A DNA stretch of 6,775 nucleotides from Actinomycetes bacterium (GCA_023427825.1 JAEZAI010000418.1:1-6775), one strand, 5' to 3'. Numbered from the stretch's first letter, positions 1 to 6,348 are shown. Translations and numbers: made by a program. The notes: generated from the letters alone by a model not told the origin.

Positions 1-1333
1 GCCACGCCGCAGCCACGTCGTCCCAGTCCGACCAGGTGCCCACCGCCAGCCCCGCCAGGAACCCGGCACCGAGCGCGGTCGCCTCGGTCACGGGCGAGAC
101 CTCGACCGGACGCTGGGTCGCGTCCGCGAGCATCTGGACGAACACCGGGTTGGTCGACATGCCGCCGTCGATGCGCAGCGTGTCCAGCGTGCAGCCCGTG
201 TCGGCCTCGGCGGACTCGACCAGATCGGCACCCCGTTCGGCGACGCCCTCCAGCACGGCCCGGGTCACGTGCGCCCGTCCCGAGCCACGGGTGAGGCCGA
301 GGAGCGCACCGCGGGCGCCGTAGTCCCAGCGCGGCGTGCCGAGCCCGAGCAGCGCCGGCACGTAGACGACGCCGCCGGTGTCGGCGACCGACGCGGCGAG
401 CTCGGCCGAGTCCTCGGGCCGGTCGAGGATCCCGAGGTCCTCGACGAGCCACTCCACGTTGGTACCTGCCGAGAGCATGATCGCCTCGACGCCCCACACG
501 GTCTCCTCGCCGCGCCGCCAGCACGCGATCGGGAAGGTGCCCGCGCCGCCGCGCGTGGCGAACGTCGGCCGGTCCGGGCCGAGGCAGACGTCGAGCATCC
601 CCCCGGTGCCGAACGTGATCTTGGCCGCACCCGGCCGCACGCCGCCCTGGCCGATGAGCGACGCCTGCTGGTCGCCCGCGATCCCGCACACGGGCGGGGC
701 GCCGTCGAGCGCGATGGCCTCGCCGACCACGCCGGACGAGTCGACGATGCGGGGCAGGATCGACGCCGGGATGCGCAGGCGCTCCATCACCGCCACGTCG
801 TAGTGCGAGGCGTCCGGGCGCAGCAGCCCCCAGGTCCCGGCGTTGGTCAGGTCCGACACGTGGTGCGCGCCGCCGGTCAGCTGCCAGATGATCCAGGAGT
901 CGGGCGAGCCGAAGCACACGTCCCTGGCGCGGTCGGGGTCGACCTGGTCGAGGATGTTCGCCAGCTTGGTGGCGGACTGGTTGGGGGCCAGGCGGATGCC
1001 CTCGGCGCCGAGCACCAGGCAGTCGCCGACGGTGCGGAGGTCCTGCCAGCCCTGCGCCGGGGCCAGCGGTTCGCCGGTGACCCGGTCCCAGACGATCGTG
1101 GTGGCCCGCTGGTTGGTCACGCCGACGGCGTCGACCGACCCGTGGGCATCGAGTGCGGCGCGGGCGCACTCCATGGCCGCCGCGGCGTAGGCGGCGGCGT
1201 CGAACTCGACCAGGCCGGGGGCGGGGGAGTCGGGCAGCGTCGTCGCCCGGAACTCGTGCGTGACGGTGGCGTCGTCGTGCACGACGGCGGCGCGCACCGC
1301 GCTCGTCCCAAGGTCGATCACCAGGATGCTCAC
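1..1333 (-). CDS. FGGY-family carbohydrate kinase, glycerol kinase-like, 3' end cut by window edge
   Basis: An ATP-dependent cytosolic sugar/polyol kinase; by overall similarity it is closest to glycerol kinase (glycerol to sn-glycerol-3-phosphate). The 444 visible codons read without interruption from a GTG at 1333. Family members are about 500 residues, so roughly the last 50-60 are missing. Visible motifs: N-terminal phosphate loop DLGTS (residues 7-11), TNQRATT (73-79), the WQDLRT stretch starting at W96, GIAGDQQ (217-223) with the catalytic aspartate D221, TFGTGG (240-245), and the C-terminal FGGY signature GGMSTNP...EATALGAG (390-424). The GTG is preceded by GAGGGGG at a 4-nt distance and leads straight into the first beta strand, which supports this start. 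It is the last visible gene of the run that starts with glpD. Aligned by eye to E. coli GlpK, the glycerol contacts Glu84 and Tyr135 become A77 and N118, and Phe270 becomes M246, while Arg83, Trp103, Asp245 and Gln246 are kept. Fold and kinase activity are secure; glycerol as the substrate is not. Confidence 0.9.
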   Translation of the reverse strand, partial: MSILVIDLGTSAVRAAVVHDDATVTHEFRATTLPDSPAPGLVEFDAAAYAAAAMECARAALDAHGSVDAVGVTNQRATTIVWDRVTGEPLAPAQGWQDLRTVGDCLVLGAEGIRLAPNQSATKLANILDQVDPDRARDVCFGSPDSWIIWQLTGGAHHVSDLTNAGTWGLLRPDASHYDVAVMERLRIPASILPRIVDSSGVVGEAIALDGAPPVCGIAGDQQASLIGQGGVRPGAAKITFGTGGMLDVCLGPDRPTFATRGGAGTFPIACWRRGEETVWGVEAIMLSAGTNVEWLVEDLGILDRPEDSAELAASVADTGGVVYVPALLGLGTPRWDYGARGALLGLTRGSGRAHVTRAVLEGVAERGADLVESAEADTGCTLDTLRIDGGMSTNPVFVQMLADATQRPVEVSPVTEATALGAGFLAGLAVGTWSDWDDVAAAW

Positions 1334-1337
1334 TCGT

Positions 1338-1344
1338 CCCCCTC
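1338..1344 (-). promoter_or_regulatory. Ribosome binding site of the FGGY kinase
   Basis: The minus strand reads GAGGGGG, ending 4 nt before the GTG at 1333. No other in-frame start lies nearby upstream, so this purine run decides the GTG start. Spacing is slightly short but workable. Confidence 0.55.
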
Positions 1345-1385
1345 GCAGAAGTGGGTCGGTCCGGCCGGTGCCCCCGCTCGCCGGG

Positions 1386-1820
1386 TCAGCCGCCGCCCTC
1401 GCCGTCACCGTAGCGACGCGCCATCCGGCCCGCGTACAACGCGCCGAGCAGCCCGCAGGTCGCCATCAGCAGTGCGAGGAACGGGTAGGCGATCCAGCTG
1501 ATGTCGTCGCCGTTGGCCAGGCGCCGCACCACGCCGATCGCCTGCACCACCGCGTAGGCGGTGGCCGCGGCGCCGGCGGCCCAGGCGAGCGACGCCGACG
1601 GCGACAGGCGCCGGACCGCCCATCCTCCCGCCGCGGCGCCGAACATGATCAGCACCCAGAAGAGCAGGACCCAGGGCGAGCCCTCGTCGACGTCGCCGCC
1701 TGAGACCAGCACCTGGTTGAGCACCCCGACCGGCAGCGCCACCACCAGGGCCGTGATCGTCCCGCGCCAGTACGCCTGCAGGGGCGTCATCTCGGGCAGG
1801 GCGCGCATCTGCGGCTGCAT
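1386..1820 (-). CDS. Small four-helix membrane protein of unknown function
   Basis: I do not recognise this 144-residue protein. It has four hydrophobic segments, at about residues 20-40, 50-68, 77-97 and 109-130, separated by short loops. An acidic loop (GGDVDEG, 41-47) lies between helices 1 and 2, an RRLS turn (70-73) between 2 and 3, and a VVRRLANGDD loop (97-106) between 3 and 4. The tail after helix 4 is short and charged (RMARRYGDGEGGG). Positive charges in the 2-3 loop and C-terminus suggest both ends lie inside the cell. The ATG at 1820 shares its A with the TGA stop of the upstream LtrA gene (TGATG), and GAGGAG sits 8 nt before it, so translation is probably coupled to LtrA. Internal Met5 and Met11 are alternative starts but lack this arrangement. 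The stop is 52 bp from the kinase start. Position suggests a function tied to LtrA or to glycerol phosphate metabolism, but no motif shows what it does. Confidence 0.82.
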   Translation of the reverse strand: MQPQMRALPEMTPLQAYWRGTITALVVALPVGVLNQVLVSGGDVDEGSPWVLLFWVLIMFGAAAGGWAVRRLSPSASLAWAAGAAATAYAVVQAIGVVRRLANGDDISWIAYPFLALLMATCGLLGALYAGRMARRYGDGEGGG

Positions 1821-3040
1821 CAGGCGGACTCCTCGCCCGCGCTGCGGACGTCGCCGTCGTCGCCGGGCAGGCCGTGCTCGTCGCGGATCAGGTGCCGGGT
1901 GGCGGACCAAGCGGTGGTCTCGTAGATCACGAGGGCCCAGGTCACCACCTCGACCACGACCAGCGCCACCCACGCCGGCATCGACGTGGAGACGGGGACG
2001 AACGCGGCGAGCAGCACCGCGACGCCCAGCCGCTCGCGGTTGATCGTGCGGACGAAGCGCCACCGGAACAGGACGTGGCCGACCAGGTACAGCGCGACGC
2101 CGCCGGCCAGCGCGGCGCCGATCTCGATGTGGAGCGGCTCGGTCACGTGGGCGATCACGGTCTTGAGCCCGAGCGCCACCAGCACGATGCCGGCCACGAG
2201 CACCAGGTGGAGGTACGAGTACGCGTCCCGGGCCAGGGCGTTCTGGGCGCGTCCCGGCGGCAGGGCGGTGAGCCGGCGCTCGGTCGCCAGCGCCACGACG
2301 TCGAAGTGCAGCCACCAGAGGGCGGCCGCCAGGAACACGCCGAGCACTGCGACGCCGATGACCGGCGCGTCGATCGACACGCTCCCCGCGCCCACGCCGA
2401 TCGCCACGATCGACTCGCCCAGGGCGATGATGACGATCAGTCCGTACCGCTCGGCGAAGTGGCCCGGCACGAGCTTCCACCCCTCGATCCCGAAGAGGAA
2501 CGGACCGCCGAGGTCGAGGACGATCGCCAGCGCCCACAACGCACCCTGGGCAGCGCCGTCCAGGAACGACGCGCCCACCAGCAGCGACGTGCCCACCGCC
2601 GTGCTCGCCGCCAGGCTCAGGACCGACGCGCGCAGGTCGGCGTCGTCGGGGCTGGCGAGCACGAACAGCACGATGTGGACCGTCCGCACCACGGCGTAGC
2701 CGATCGCGAACGTGAGGCCCAGGTCGCCGAAGGCCTCGGGCACGCTCAGCGACACGACGAGCATCGCCGCCATCGCGGCGAAGATCGAGACCCGCGTGGC
2801 GTCCTGCTCCGGATCGATCACCGACGTGAGCCAGGCGTAGCCGGACCACGCCCACCACAGGACGGCCAGCACCAGCAGACCCCGGACGATGCCCGCCCAC
2901 GTCGGTTGCGCCGCCATCAGCGCGGTGCACTGCGTGATCGCCAGGACGAAGACGAGGTCGAAGAAGAGCTCGAGCGGGAAGACCTGGCCGCTCGAACGGC
3001 GGGTGACGTGGTGCCGGTGGTCGCCGCCCGCGGTGCTCAC
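1820..3040 (-). CDS. LtrA-family (low temperature requirement protein A) membrane protein
   Basis: A 406-residue polytopic inner-membrane protein of the LtrA family, named from a Listeria locus needed for growth in the cold; its biochemical activity is not established. Family hallmarks are clear: PLELFFDLVFVLAIT (22-36) at the first helix, and HFAERYGLIVIIALGESI (194-211), the central signature with conserved His, Glu, Arg and Glu. Further hydrophobic segments lie near 50-70, 84-102, 108-130, 139-160, 166-185, 225-245, 275-298, 305-325, 336-353 and 357-377. The C-terminus (about 385-406) is hydrophilic and acidic. The GTG at 3040 is the only sensible start near the first motif: it gives a 20-residue polar N-terminus (GGDHRHHVTRRSSGQ), and the frame upstream of it runs into glpD antisense sequence. 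There is no clear Shine-Dalgarno sequence, but the start lies only 10 bp after the glpD stop, so coupling to glpD translation is likely. Family membership is firm; the function here is unknown. Confidence 0.9.
   Translation of the reverse strand: MSTAGGDHRHHVTRRSSGQVFPLELFFDLVFVLAITQCTALMAAQPTWAGIVRGLLVLAVLWWAWSGYAWLTSVIDPEQDATRVSIFAAMAAMLVVSLSVPEAFGDLGLTFAIGYAVVRTVHIVLFVLASPDDADLRASVLSLAASTAVGTSLLVGASFLDGAAQGALWALAIVLDLGGPFLFGIEGWKLVPGHFAERYGLIVIIALGESIVAIGVGAGSVSIDAPVIGVAVLGVFLAAALWWLHFDVVALATERRLTALPPGRAQNALARDAYSYLHLVLVAGIVLVALGLKTVIAHVTEPLHIEIGAALAGGVALYLVGHVLFRWRFVRTINRERLGVAVLLAAFVPVSTSMPAWVALVVVEVVTWALVIYETTAWSATRHLIRDEHGLPGDDGDVRSAGEESA
1829..1834 (-). promoter_or_regulatory. Ribosome binding site of the four-helix membrane protein
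   Basis: The minus strand reads GAGGAG, a strong Shine-Dalgarno match, 8 nt before the ATG at 1820. It lies inside the last codons of the LtrA gene, which supports the overlapping TGATG start over internal methionines. Confidence 0.65.
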
Positions 3041-3050
3041 GGGCCGCAGA

Positions 3051-4793
3051 CTACGAGCCGAGCAGTCGATCGAGGTGGGTCTCGGGAAGCTCGGCGGCGT
3101 CGCGCTCGTGCTCGACCGATGCCCGGTACGCAGCGGCGGAGGCGGCGGCCTGCGCCGCATCCCATCCGAGCTCGGCGGCGATCAGCTCGGCCACGGCATC
3201 GGCTGCCGCCGCCGAGTCGTCCCGGCCCAGCAGACGGGCGCGGGTCCGTCGCGACAGCACGTCGTCCACCGAACGGGCCATCTCGTGTCGGACCGCGAAG
3301 ACGGCCTCGGCGCGCAGGTACGGGAGGCCCGGGACCAGCGGCTCGCCGAGCGACGGGTCCGACTGGACGGCGGCCATGAGCACTCGGGCCTCGCCGCCGT
3401 AGCGGCCGGCGAGGTGGTCCAGGTGCTCGGGCGCGACCGCGGGATACACCTCGGCGGCGCGGTGGACCGTGTCGTGGCCGGCGGCGCCTCGCAGCGGCAG
3501 GTCGGTGGTGGTGCTGCCGCCGTACCCGGCGAAGCCCGGCCGGCGCGCGAGCACGGACTCGATGACCTCGTCCACGGTGTCGGCCGCCATCTCCCGGTAG
3601 GTGGTCAGCTTGCCGCCGGTGATCGTGACCACGCCGGAGTCGGAGACCGCGACCTTGTGGCGGCGCGACAGGTCGGCCGTCCGCCCGCTCGTGTGCCCGG
3701 ACCCCGACGACTTCACGAGCGGCCGAAGCCCGGCCCACGTGCCGACGACGTCCGCCGTGGTGATCGGCTCGCTGCAGGCGCCGTTGATCGCCGAGAGCAG
3801 GTACGCCACGTCCTCGGCGGTGCACTGCGGGTCGTCGACCGGGCCGTCGTAGTCGGTGTCGGTCGTGCCGATGTAGGTGAGGTCGCCGTTGGGGATCACG
3901 AACACGGACCGCTTGTCGCCGGGCACCGGCACGACGGCGGCGATCCGGTTGCGCACCTTGTTCCACGGGACCGTGATGTGGATGCCCTTGGCCGGGCGGA
4001 TCGAGTCGGGGTCGGTGCCCTCGTCGAGCGTCCGCACCTCGTCGGACCAGACTCCGGCCGCGTTGACCACCGAGCGGGTGCGGATGGTGAACGGCTCGCC
4101 GTCGGGCTCGCGGGTGGCGACACCGGTCGGCACCACCTCGACGCCGTCGACCACGCCCCGGTCGTCCTTGTGGAGGCCGATCGCCCGCACGTGGTTGACG
4201 CAGGCGGCGCCGAACTCCAGCGCCGCGGTCCGCAGGACGGCCACCACCAGACGGGAGTCGTCCGCGGCGGCGTCGTAGTAGAGGTACGCGGAGACCAGCC
4301 GGTCCGACGGCAGCGTGGGCATGTACGCCATGGCCTCGTCGTGGGTCAGGCGCTCGTGGCGCTTGCCCACCCGCCAGCCGCCGGTCAGGTCGTAGCCCCA
4401 CATGGCCGAGCCGAGCAGGCGGGAGATCTTGGCCGGGATCACACCGCCGTGGCCGAACATGGGGATGAGGAAGGGCAGCACCTTGACGAGGTGCGGGGCG
4501 TTGCGCAGCAGCCGCTGCCGCTCGGCGAGCGCCTGGTAGACGAGCCCGACCTCGCCCTGCTGCAGGTACCGAAGCCCGCCGTGGATCAGCTTGGACGACT
4601 TCGACGACGTGCCCGAGGAGAAGTCGCCGGCGTCGACCACCGCCACGCGCAGGCCCCGCGACGCCGCGTCCAGCGCCACGCCGGCCCCGGTGATGCCGCC
4701 GCCGACGACCGTCAGGTCGAACTCCTCGTCCCGCAGCGCGGCCAGTGCGGACTCGCGCACGAACGGACGGGGAGTGGGAGCAGCCGGGAGCAC
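3051..4793 (-). CDS. glpD: Glycerol-3-phosphate dehydrogenase, FAD-dependent (respiratory type)
   Basis: Oxidises sn-glycerol-3-phosphate to dihydroxyacetone phosphate and passes electrons through FAD to membrane quinone; a peripheral protein on the inner face of the membrane. The 580 residues agree with actinobacterial GlpD (about 520-590) and exceed E. coli GlpD (501). Motifs in order: Rossmann FAD-binding DLTVVGGGITGAGVALDAAS (26-45), the flavin-contacting GTSSKSSKLIHGGLRYL (61-77), VVNAAGVWSD (242-251), IGTTDTDYDGP (308-318), WAGLRPLV (353-360), ITGGKLTTYREMA (391-403), then the helical C-terminal DAO_C domain with EAVFAVRHEMARSVDDVLSR (496-515) and RTRARLLG (517-524). No key motif is missing. 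The start is GTG at 4793; there is no Shine-Dalgarno sequence, and TAACCT 7 nt upstream suggests a leaderless mRNA. It is the first gene of the minus-strand run and is divergent from whiB. The associated kinase is the last visible gene of the run, so the pair is split by two membrane-protein genes. Confidence 0.96.
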   Translation of the reverse strand: MLPAAPTPRPFVRESALAALRDEEFDLTVVGGGITGAGVALDAASRGLRVAVVDAGDFSSGTSSKSSKLIHGGLRYLQQGEVGLVYQALAERQRLLRNAPHLVKVLPFLIPMFGHGGVIPAKISRLLGSAMWGYDLTGGWRVGKRHERLTHDEAMAYMPTLPSDRLVSAYLYYDAAADDSRLVVAVLRTAALEFGAACVNHVRAIGLHKDDRGVVDGVEVVPTGVATREPDGEPFTIRTRSVVNAAGVWSDEVRTLDEGTDPDSIRPAKGIHITVPWNKVRNRIAAVVPVPGDKRSVFVIPNGDLTYIGTTDTDYDGPVDDPQCTAEDVAYLLSAINGACSEPITTADVVGTWAGLRPLVKSSGSGHTSGRTADLSRRHKVAVSDSGVVTITGGKLTTYREMAADTVDEVIESVLARRPGFAGYGGSTTTDLPLRGAAGHDTVHRAAEVYPAVAPEHLDHLAGRYGGEARVLMAAVQSDPSLGEPLVPGLPYLRAEAVFAVRHEMARSVDDVLSRRTRARLLGRDDSAAAADAVAELIAAELGWDAAQAAASAAAYRASVEHERDAAELPETHLDRLLGS

Positions 4794-4799
4794 GGCGAC

Positions 4800-4805
4800 A
4801 GGTTA
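4800..4805 (-). promoter_or_regulatory. Candidate -10 element of the glpD operon, leaderless start
   Basis: The minus strand reads TAACCT, fitting the actinobacterial TANNNT -10 consensus. Its last T lies exactly 7 nt before the G of the glpD GTG, so the usual transcription start would be the start codon itself. The lack of any Shine-Dalgarno sequence agrees. No convincing -35 hexamer is visible about 17 nt further upstream, where the DNA is almost all G and C. Inference from position only. Confidence 0.42.
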
Positions 4806-4833
4806 CGGCGCGCCGGGGTGGGGACCGGTGGCC

Positions 4834-4851
4834 GGTCGTCGCGCGGCGACC
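4834..4851. repeat. 18-bp near-palindrome, possible operator
   Basis: GGTCGtCGC/GCGgCGACC is symmetric at 8 of 9 base-pair steps. Its centre lies about 50 bp upstream of the proposed glpD transcription start, where an activator could bind. In DNA this rich in G and C such symmetry arises easily by chance, so the functional call is weak. Confidence 0.25.
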
Positions 4852-4879
4852 GACGTGACACCTGACCGCGCCGGGCCGC

Positions 4880-4899
4880 AAGAACGTCCCGTCGTTCTT
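4880..4899. repeat. Inverted repeat AAGAACG-N6-CGTTCTT, candidate operator
   Basis: Two perfect 7-bp arms (4880-4886 and 4893-4899) flank TCCCGT. The arms are AT-richer than the surroundings, which makes chance symmetry less likely than for a pure G+C repeat. The right arm ends on the first base of the candidate whiB -35 element, so a protein bound here would contact RNA polymerase at whiB. It lies between divergent starts and has no U-tract, so a terminator is unlikely. The spacing differs from the actinobacterial LexA box, which has 4 bp between GAAC and GTTC, against 8 here. The binding protein is unknown; WhiB itself or a glycerol-responsive regulator are guesses. Confidence 0.45.
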
Positions 4900-4928
4900 T
4901 GGACACCCGCGTCGGCAATGGGCAGAAT
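4899..4928 (+). promoter_or_regulatory. Candidate whiB(-trpD) promoter
   Basis: TTGGAC (4899-4904) and CAGAAT (4923-4928) are separated by 18 bp and resemble housekeeping -35 and -10 elements. Transcription would start around 4935, about 2 nt before the whiB ATG, giving an almost leaderless message; no Shine-Dalgarno sequence precedes the ATG, which agrees. With only 20 bp between whiB and trpD, this promoter could also serve trpD. Confidence 0.45.
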
Positions 4929-4936
4929 CGCCCCGC

Positions 4937-5233
4937 ATGGACCGCGGTTGGCTGAACGAGTCCGCCTGCAGGGGGCTCGATCCGGCGATCTTCTATCCGC
5001 TCACCGACGACGAGGCCGAGGAGGCCAAGGCGGTGTGTGCGGTGTGCCCGGTCCAGGAGGCCTGTCTGGAGCACGCGATCGGCCATCGTGAGCACAACGG
5101 CGTCTGGGGTGGGGCCACCGAGCGCGAGCGCCAGCGCATCATCCGACGCCGCCGGCGTCTCCGGGCCCTGAACGCGTCCGGTGCCGGCGTGGGCAGCGCC
5201 TCCAGCGAGACCGCCGGCGCGGTCAGCAGCTGA
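4937..5233 (+). CDS. WhiB-family iron-sulfur transcriptional regulator
   Basis: A 98-residue Wbl protein. Family members bind a [4Fe-4S] cluster through four cysteines, usually partner with the primary sigma factor, and control development, redox or nutrient responses. Here the cysteines are C11, C34, C37 and C43 (C-X22-C-X2-C-X5-C), within SACRGLDPAIFYP and AVCAVCPVQEACLEHAI. The family turn GVWGG is at 56-60, followed by ATERERQRIIRRRRRLRAL (60-78), whose arginine-rich stretch is the expected DNA-contact segment. The last 20 residues are a low-complexity Ala/Ser/Gly tail. Only ten residues precede the first cysteine, so the ATG at 4937 is a natural start although no Shine-Dalgarno sequence is present. 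It is divergent from glpD and 20 bp upstream of trpD. The subclass cannot be fixed by eye; the short spacer between the first two cysteines excludes long-spacer types. Confidence 0.95.
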   Translation: MDRGWLNESACRGLDPAIFYPLTDDEAEEAKAVCAVCPVQEACLEHAIGHREHNGVWGGATERERQRIIRRRRRLRALNASGAGVGSASSETAGAVSS

Positions 5234-5253
5234 GCCGGGGACGGGTCGGGATC

Positions 5254-6321
5254 ATGGGAGCCTTCGCCGCTGCCGGCGCGTGGCCCGGCGTGCTCGGCTC
5301 GCTCGCGGCCGGACAGGACCTGGCCTCGGACGTGGCGACCGGTGCGCTCGACCGGATCCTCGCCGGGGAGGCGACCGACGCGCAGATCGCCGGGTTCCTG
5401 ATCGGCCTGCGGGCCAAGGGAGAGTCGCCCGAGGAGGTCGCCGGACTGGTCGACGCCATGCTGGCCGCCGCCGCGCCGCTCGAGCTCGACGATCCGGCGG
5501 GCACAGTCGACATCGTCGGCACCGGCGGCTCCAAGGCCCTGGGCGGCCGGGCGTTCAACGTGTCGACGATGGCCTCGATCGTGGCCGCCGCCGCCGGCGC
5601 CACCGTGTGCAAGCACGGCAACCGCCGGGCCAGCTCCACCTCGGGGTCCACCGACCTGCTCGAGGCGCTCGGCGTGGAGGTCGACCTCGACGGTCCGGGC
5701 GTGCACGCCTGCGTGCGAGAGGCGGGCGTCGGCTTCGCCTTCGCCCGGATGTTCCATCCGGCCATGCGCCACGTCGGTCCGGTGCGCACCGAGCTGGGCA
5801 TCCCCACCGTCTTCAACCTGCTCGGCCCGCTGTCGCACCCCGGTCGAGTGGGTCGCCAGGTCCTCGGCGTGACGGACGCGGAGCGGGTGGAGCTCGTCGC
5901 CGGCGTGCTCGCCCGGAGGGGCGTCGTCCGCGCGTGGGTCGTCCACGGCACCGACGGGCTCGACGAGCTGACGACGACCGACGCCTCCGACGTGATCGAG
6001 CTCGTCGACGGCGTCGAGGTGGGCCGCTTCCGGGTGACGCCCGAGGGGCTCGGTCTGGCCCGCGTGTCGCCCGACGACATCGCGGTCGGCGACCCCGACC
6101 AGAACGCAGCCGCCGCCAACGGCGTGCTCGAGGGCCGGCCGGGGCCCGTGCGCGACATGGTCGTGCTCAACGCCGCGGCGGCGCTCGTGGTCGCCGAGGT
6201 CGCGACGGACCTGGCCGACGGCCTGGAGCGCTCGGCCCGGGCGATCGACTCGGGCGAGGCGGCCCGCACCCTGGGCGCCCTGGTGGCCACCAGCCGGGCC
6301 ATCATCGGCCCTTCGGACTGA
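5254..6321 (+). CDS. trpD: Anthranilate phosphoribosyltransferase
   Basis: Transfers the phosphoribosyl group of PRPP to anthranilate, the second step of the tryptophan branch; a cytosolic enzyme, usually a homodimer. The 355 residues match the family (about 340-350). An N-terminal helical domain (about 10-75, with GEATDAQIAGFLIGLRAKGE at 38-57) precedes the catalytic domain. Motifs: DIVGTGG (86-92), which binds PRPP pyrophosphate; FNVSTMASIV (101-110); KHGNRRASSTSGSTDLLEAL (120-139); FARMFHPAMRHVGPVR (163-178), the anthranilate-binding segment; TVFNLLGPL (185-193); GLDELT (235-240), with the metal-binding Asp-Glu pair; and QNAAAANGVLEG (283-294). All expected catalytic residues are present. 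The ATG at 5254 is preceded by a weak GGGA and lies 20 bp after the whiB stop, so the two are probably co-transcribed. No other trp gene is in the window; a solitary trpD is common in Actinobacteria. It ends convergently, 27 bp from the neighbouring gene. Confidence 0.96.
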   Translation: MGAFAAAGAWPGVLGSLAAGQDLASDVATGALDRILAGEATDAQIAGFLIGLRAKGESPEEVAGLVDAMLAAAAPLELDDPAGTVDIVGTGGSKALGGRAFNVSTMASIVAAAAGATVCKHGNRRASSTSGSTDLLEALGVEVDLDGPGVHACVREAGVGFAFARMFHPAMRHVGPVRTELGIPTVFNLLGPLSHPGRVGRQVLGVTDAERVELVAGVLARRGVVRAWVVHGTDGLDELTTTDASDVIELVDGVEVGRFRVTPEGLGLARVSPDDIAVGDPDQNAAAANGVLEGRPGPVRDMVVLNAAAALVVAEVATDLADGLERSARAIDSGEAARTLGALVATSRAIIGPSD

Positions 6322-6348
6322 GCCGCCCGCAACCGGCGAGGGGGCGAG

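Larger units (their letters stand above)
4794..4936. other. Divergent glpD/whiB intergenic control region
   Basis: These 143 bp separate the start codons of glpD (minus) and whiB (plus), so both promoters must lie here or inside a neighbouring gene. The region contains the candidate glpD -10, an 18-bp near-palindrome, a perfect 7-bp inverted repeat, and a candidate whiB promoter. No open reading frame with coding character was found in it. Confidence 0.7.

Noticed and set aside
269..1501. Plus-strand open frame of 410 codons antisense to the FGGY kinase
   Set aside because: No motif, composition typical of a GC-rich antisense frame, and it runs across the kinase start and into the next gene. 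The minus strand encodes a clear FGGY kinase.
1386..2930. A 514-residue version of the small membrane protein, extended upstream through the LtrA region
   Set aside because: The extension is Arg/Gly-rich out-of-frame translation of LtrA. Only the last 144 residues have membrane-protein character, and their own ATG has a strong ribosome binding site.
1874..3379. Plus-strand open frame of 501 codons antisense to LtrA
   Set aside because: Low-complexity Arg/Asp/His/Gln-rich translation with no domain, running across the LtrA-glpD junction; a shadow of the real genes.
2889..4865. Plus-strand open frame of 658 codons antisense to glpD
   Set aside because: Its composition is Arg/Gly/Val/His-rich with no recognisable domain, while the opposite strand carries an intact glpD with every family motif. 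Long antisense frames are expected at this GC content.
4880..4899. LexA/SOS box reading of the GAAC...GTTC dyad
   Set aside because: The actinobacterial LexA consensus has four bases between GAAC and GTTC and flanking TC/GA; here there are eight bases and different flanks.
3037..4938. Minus-strand open frame of 633 codons overlapping glpD
   Set aside because: It is an Arg-rich +1/-1 frame translation of the glpD region with no domains; the real protein is in the neighbouring frame.
5223..6332. Minus-strand open frame of 369 codons antisense to trpD
   Set aside because: Ser/Thr/Arg/Pro/Ala-rich with no motif, while trpD on the plus strand is complete.
6322..6348. Bidirectional terminator between trpD and the convergent gene
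   Set aside because: Only a short GCCG/CGGC pairing with an 8-nt loop and no U-tract on either side; not supportable as a terminator.
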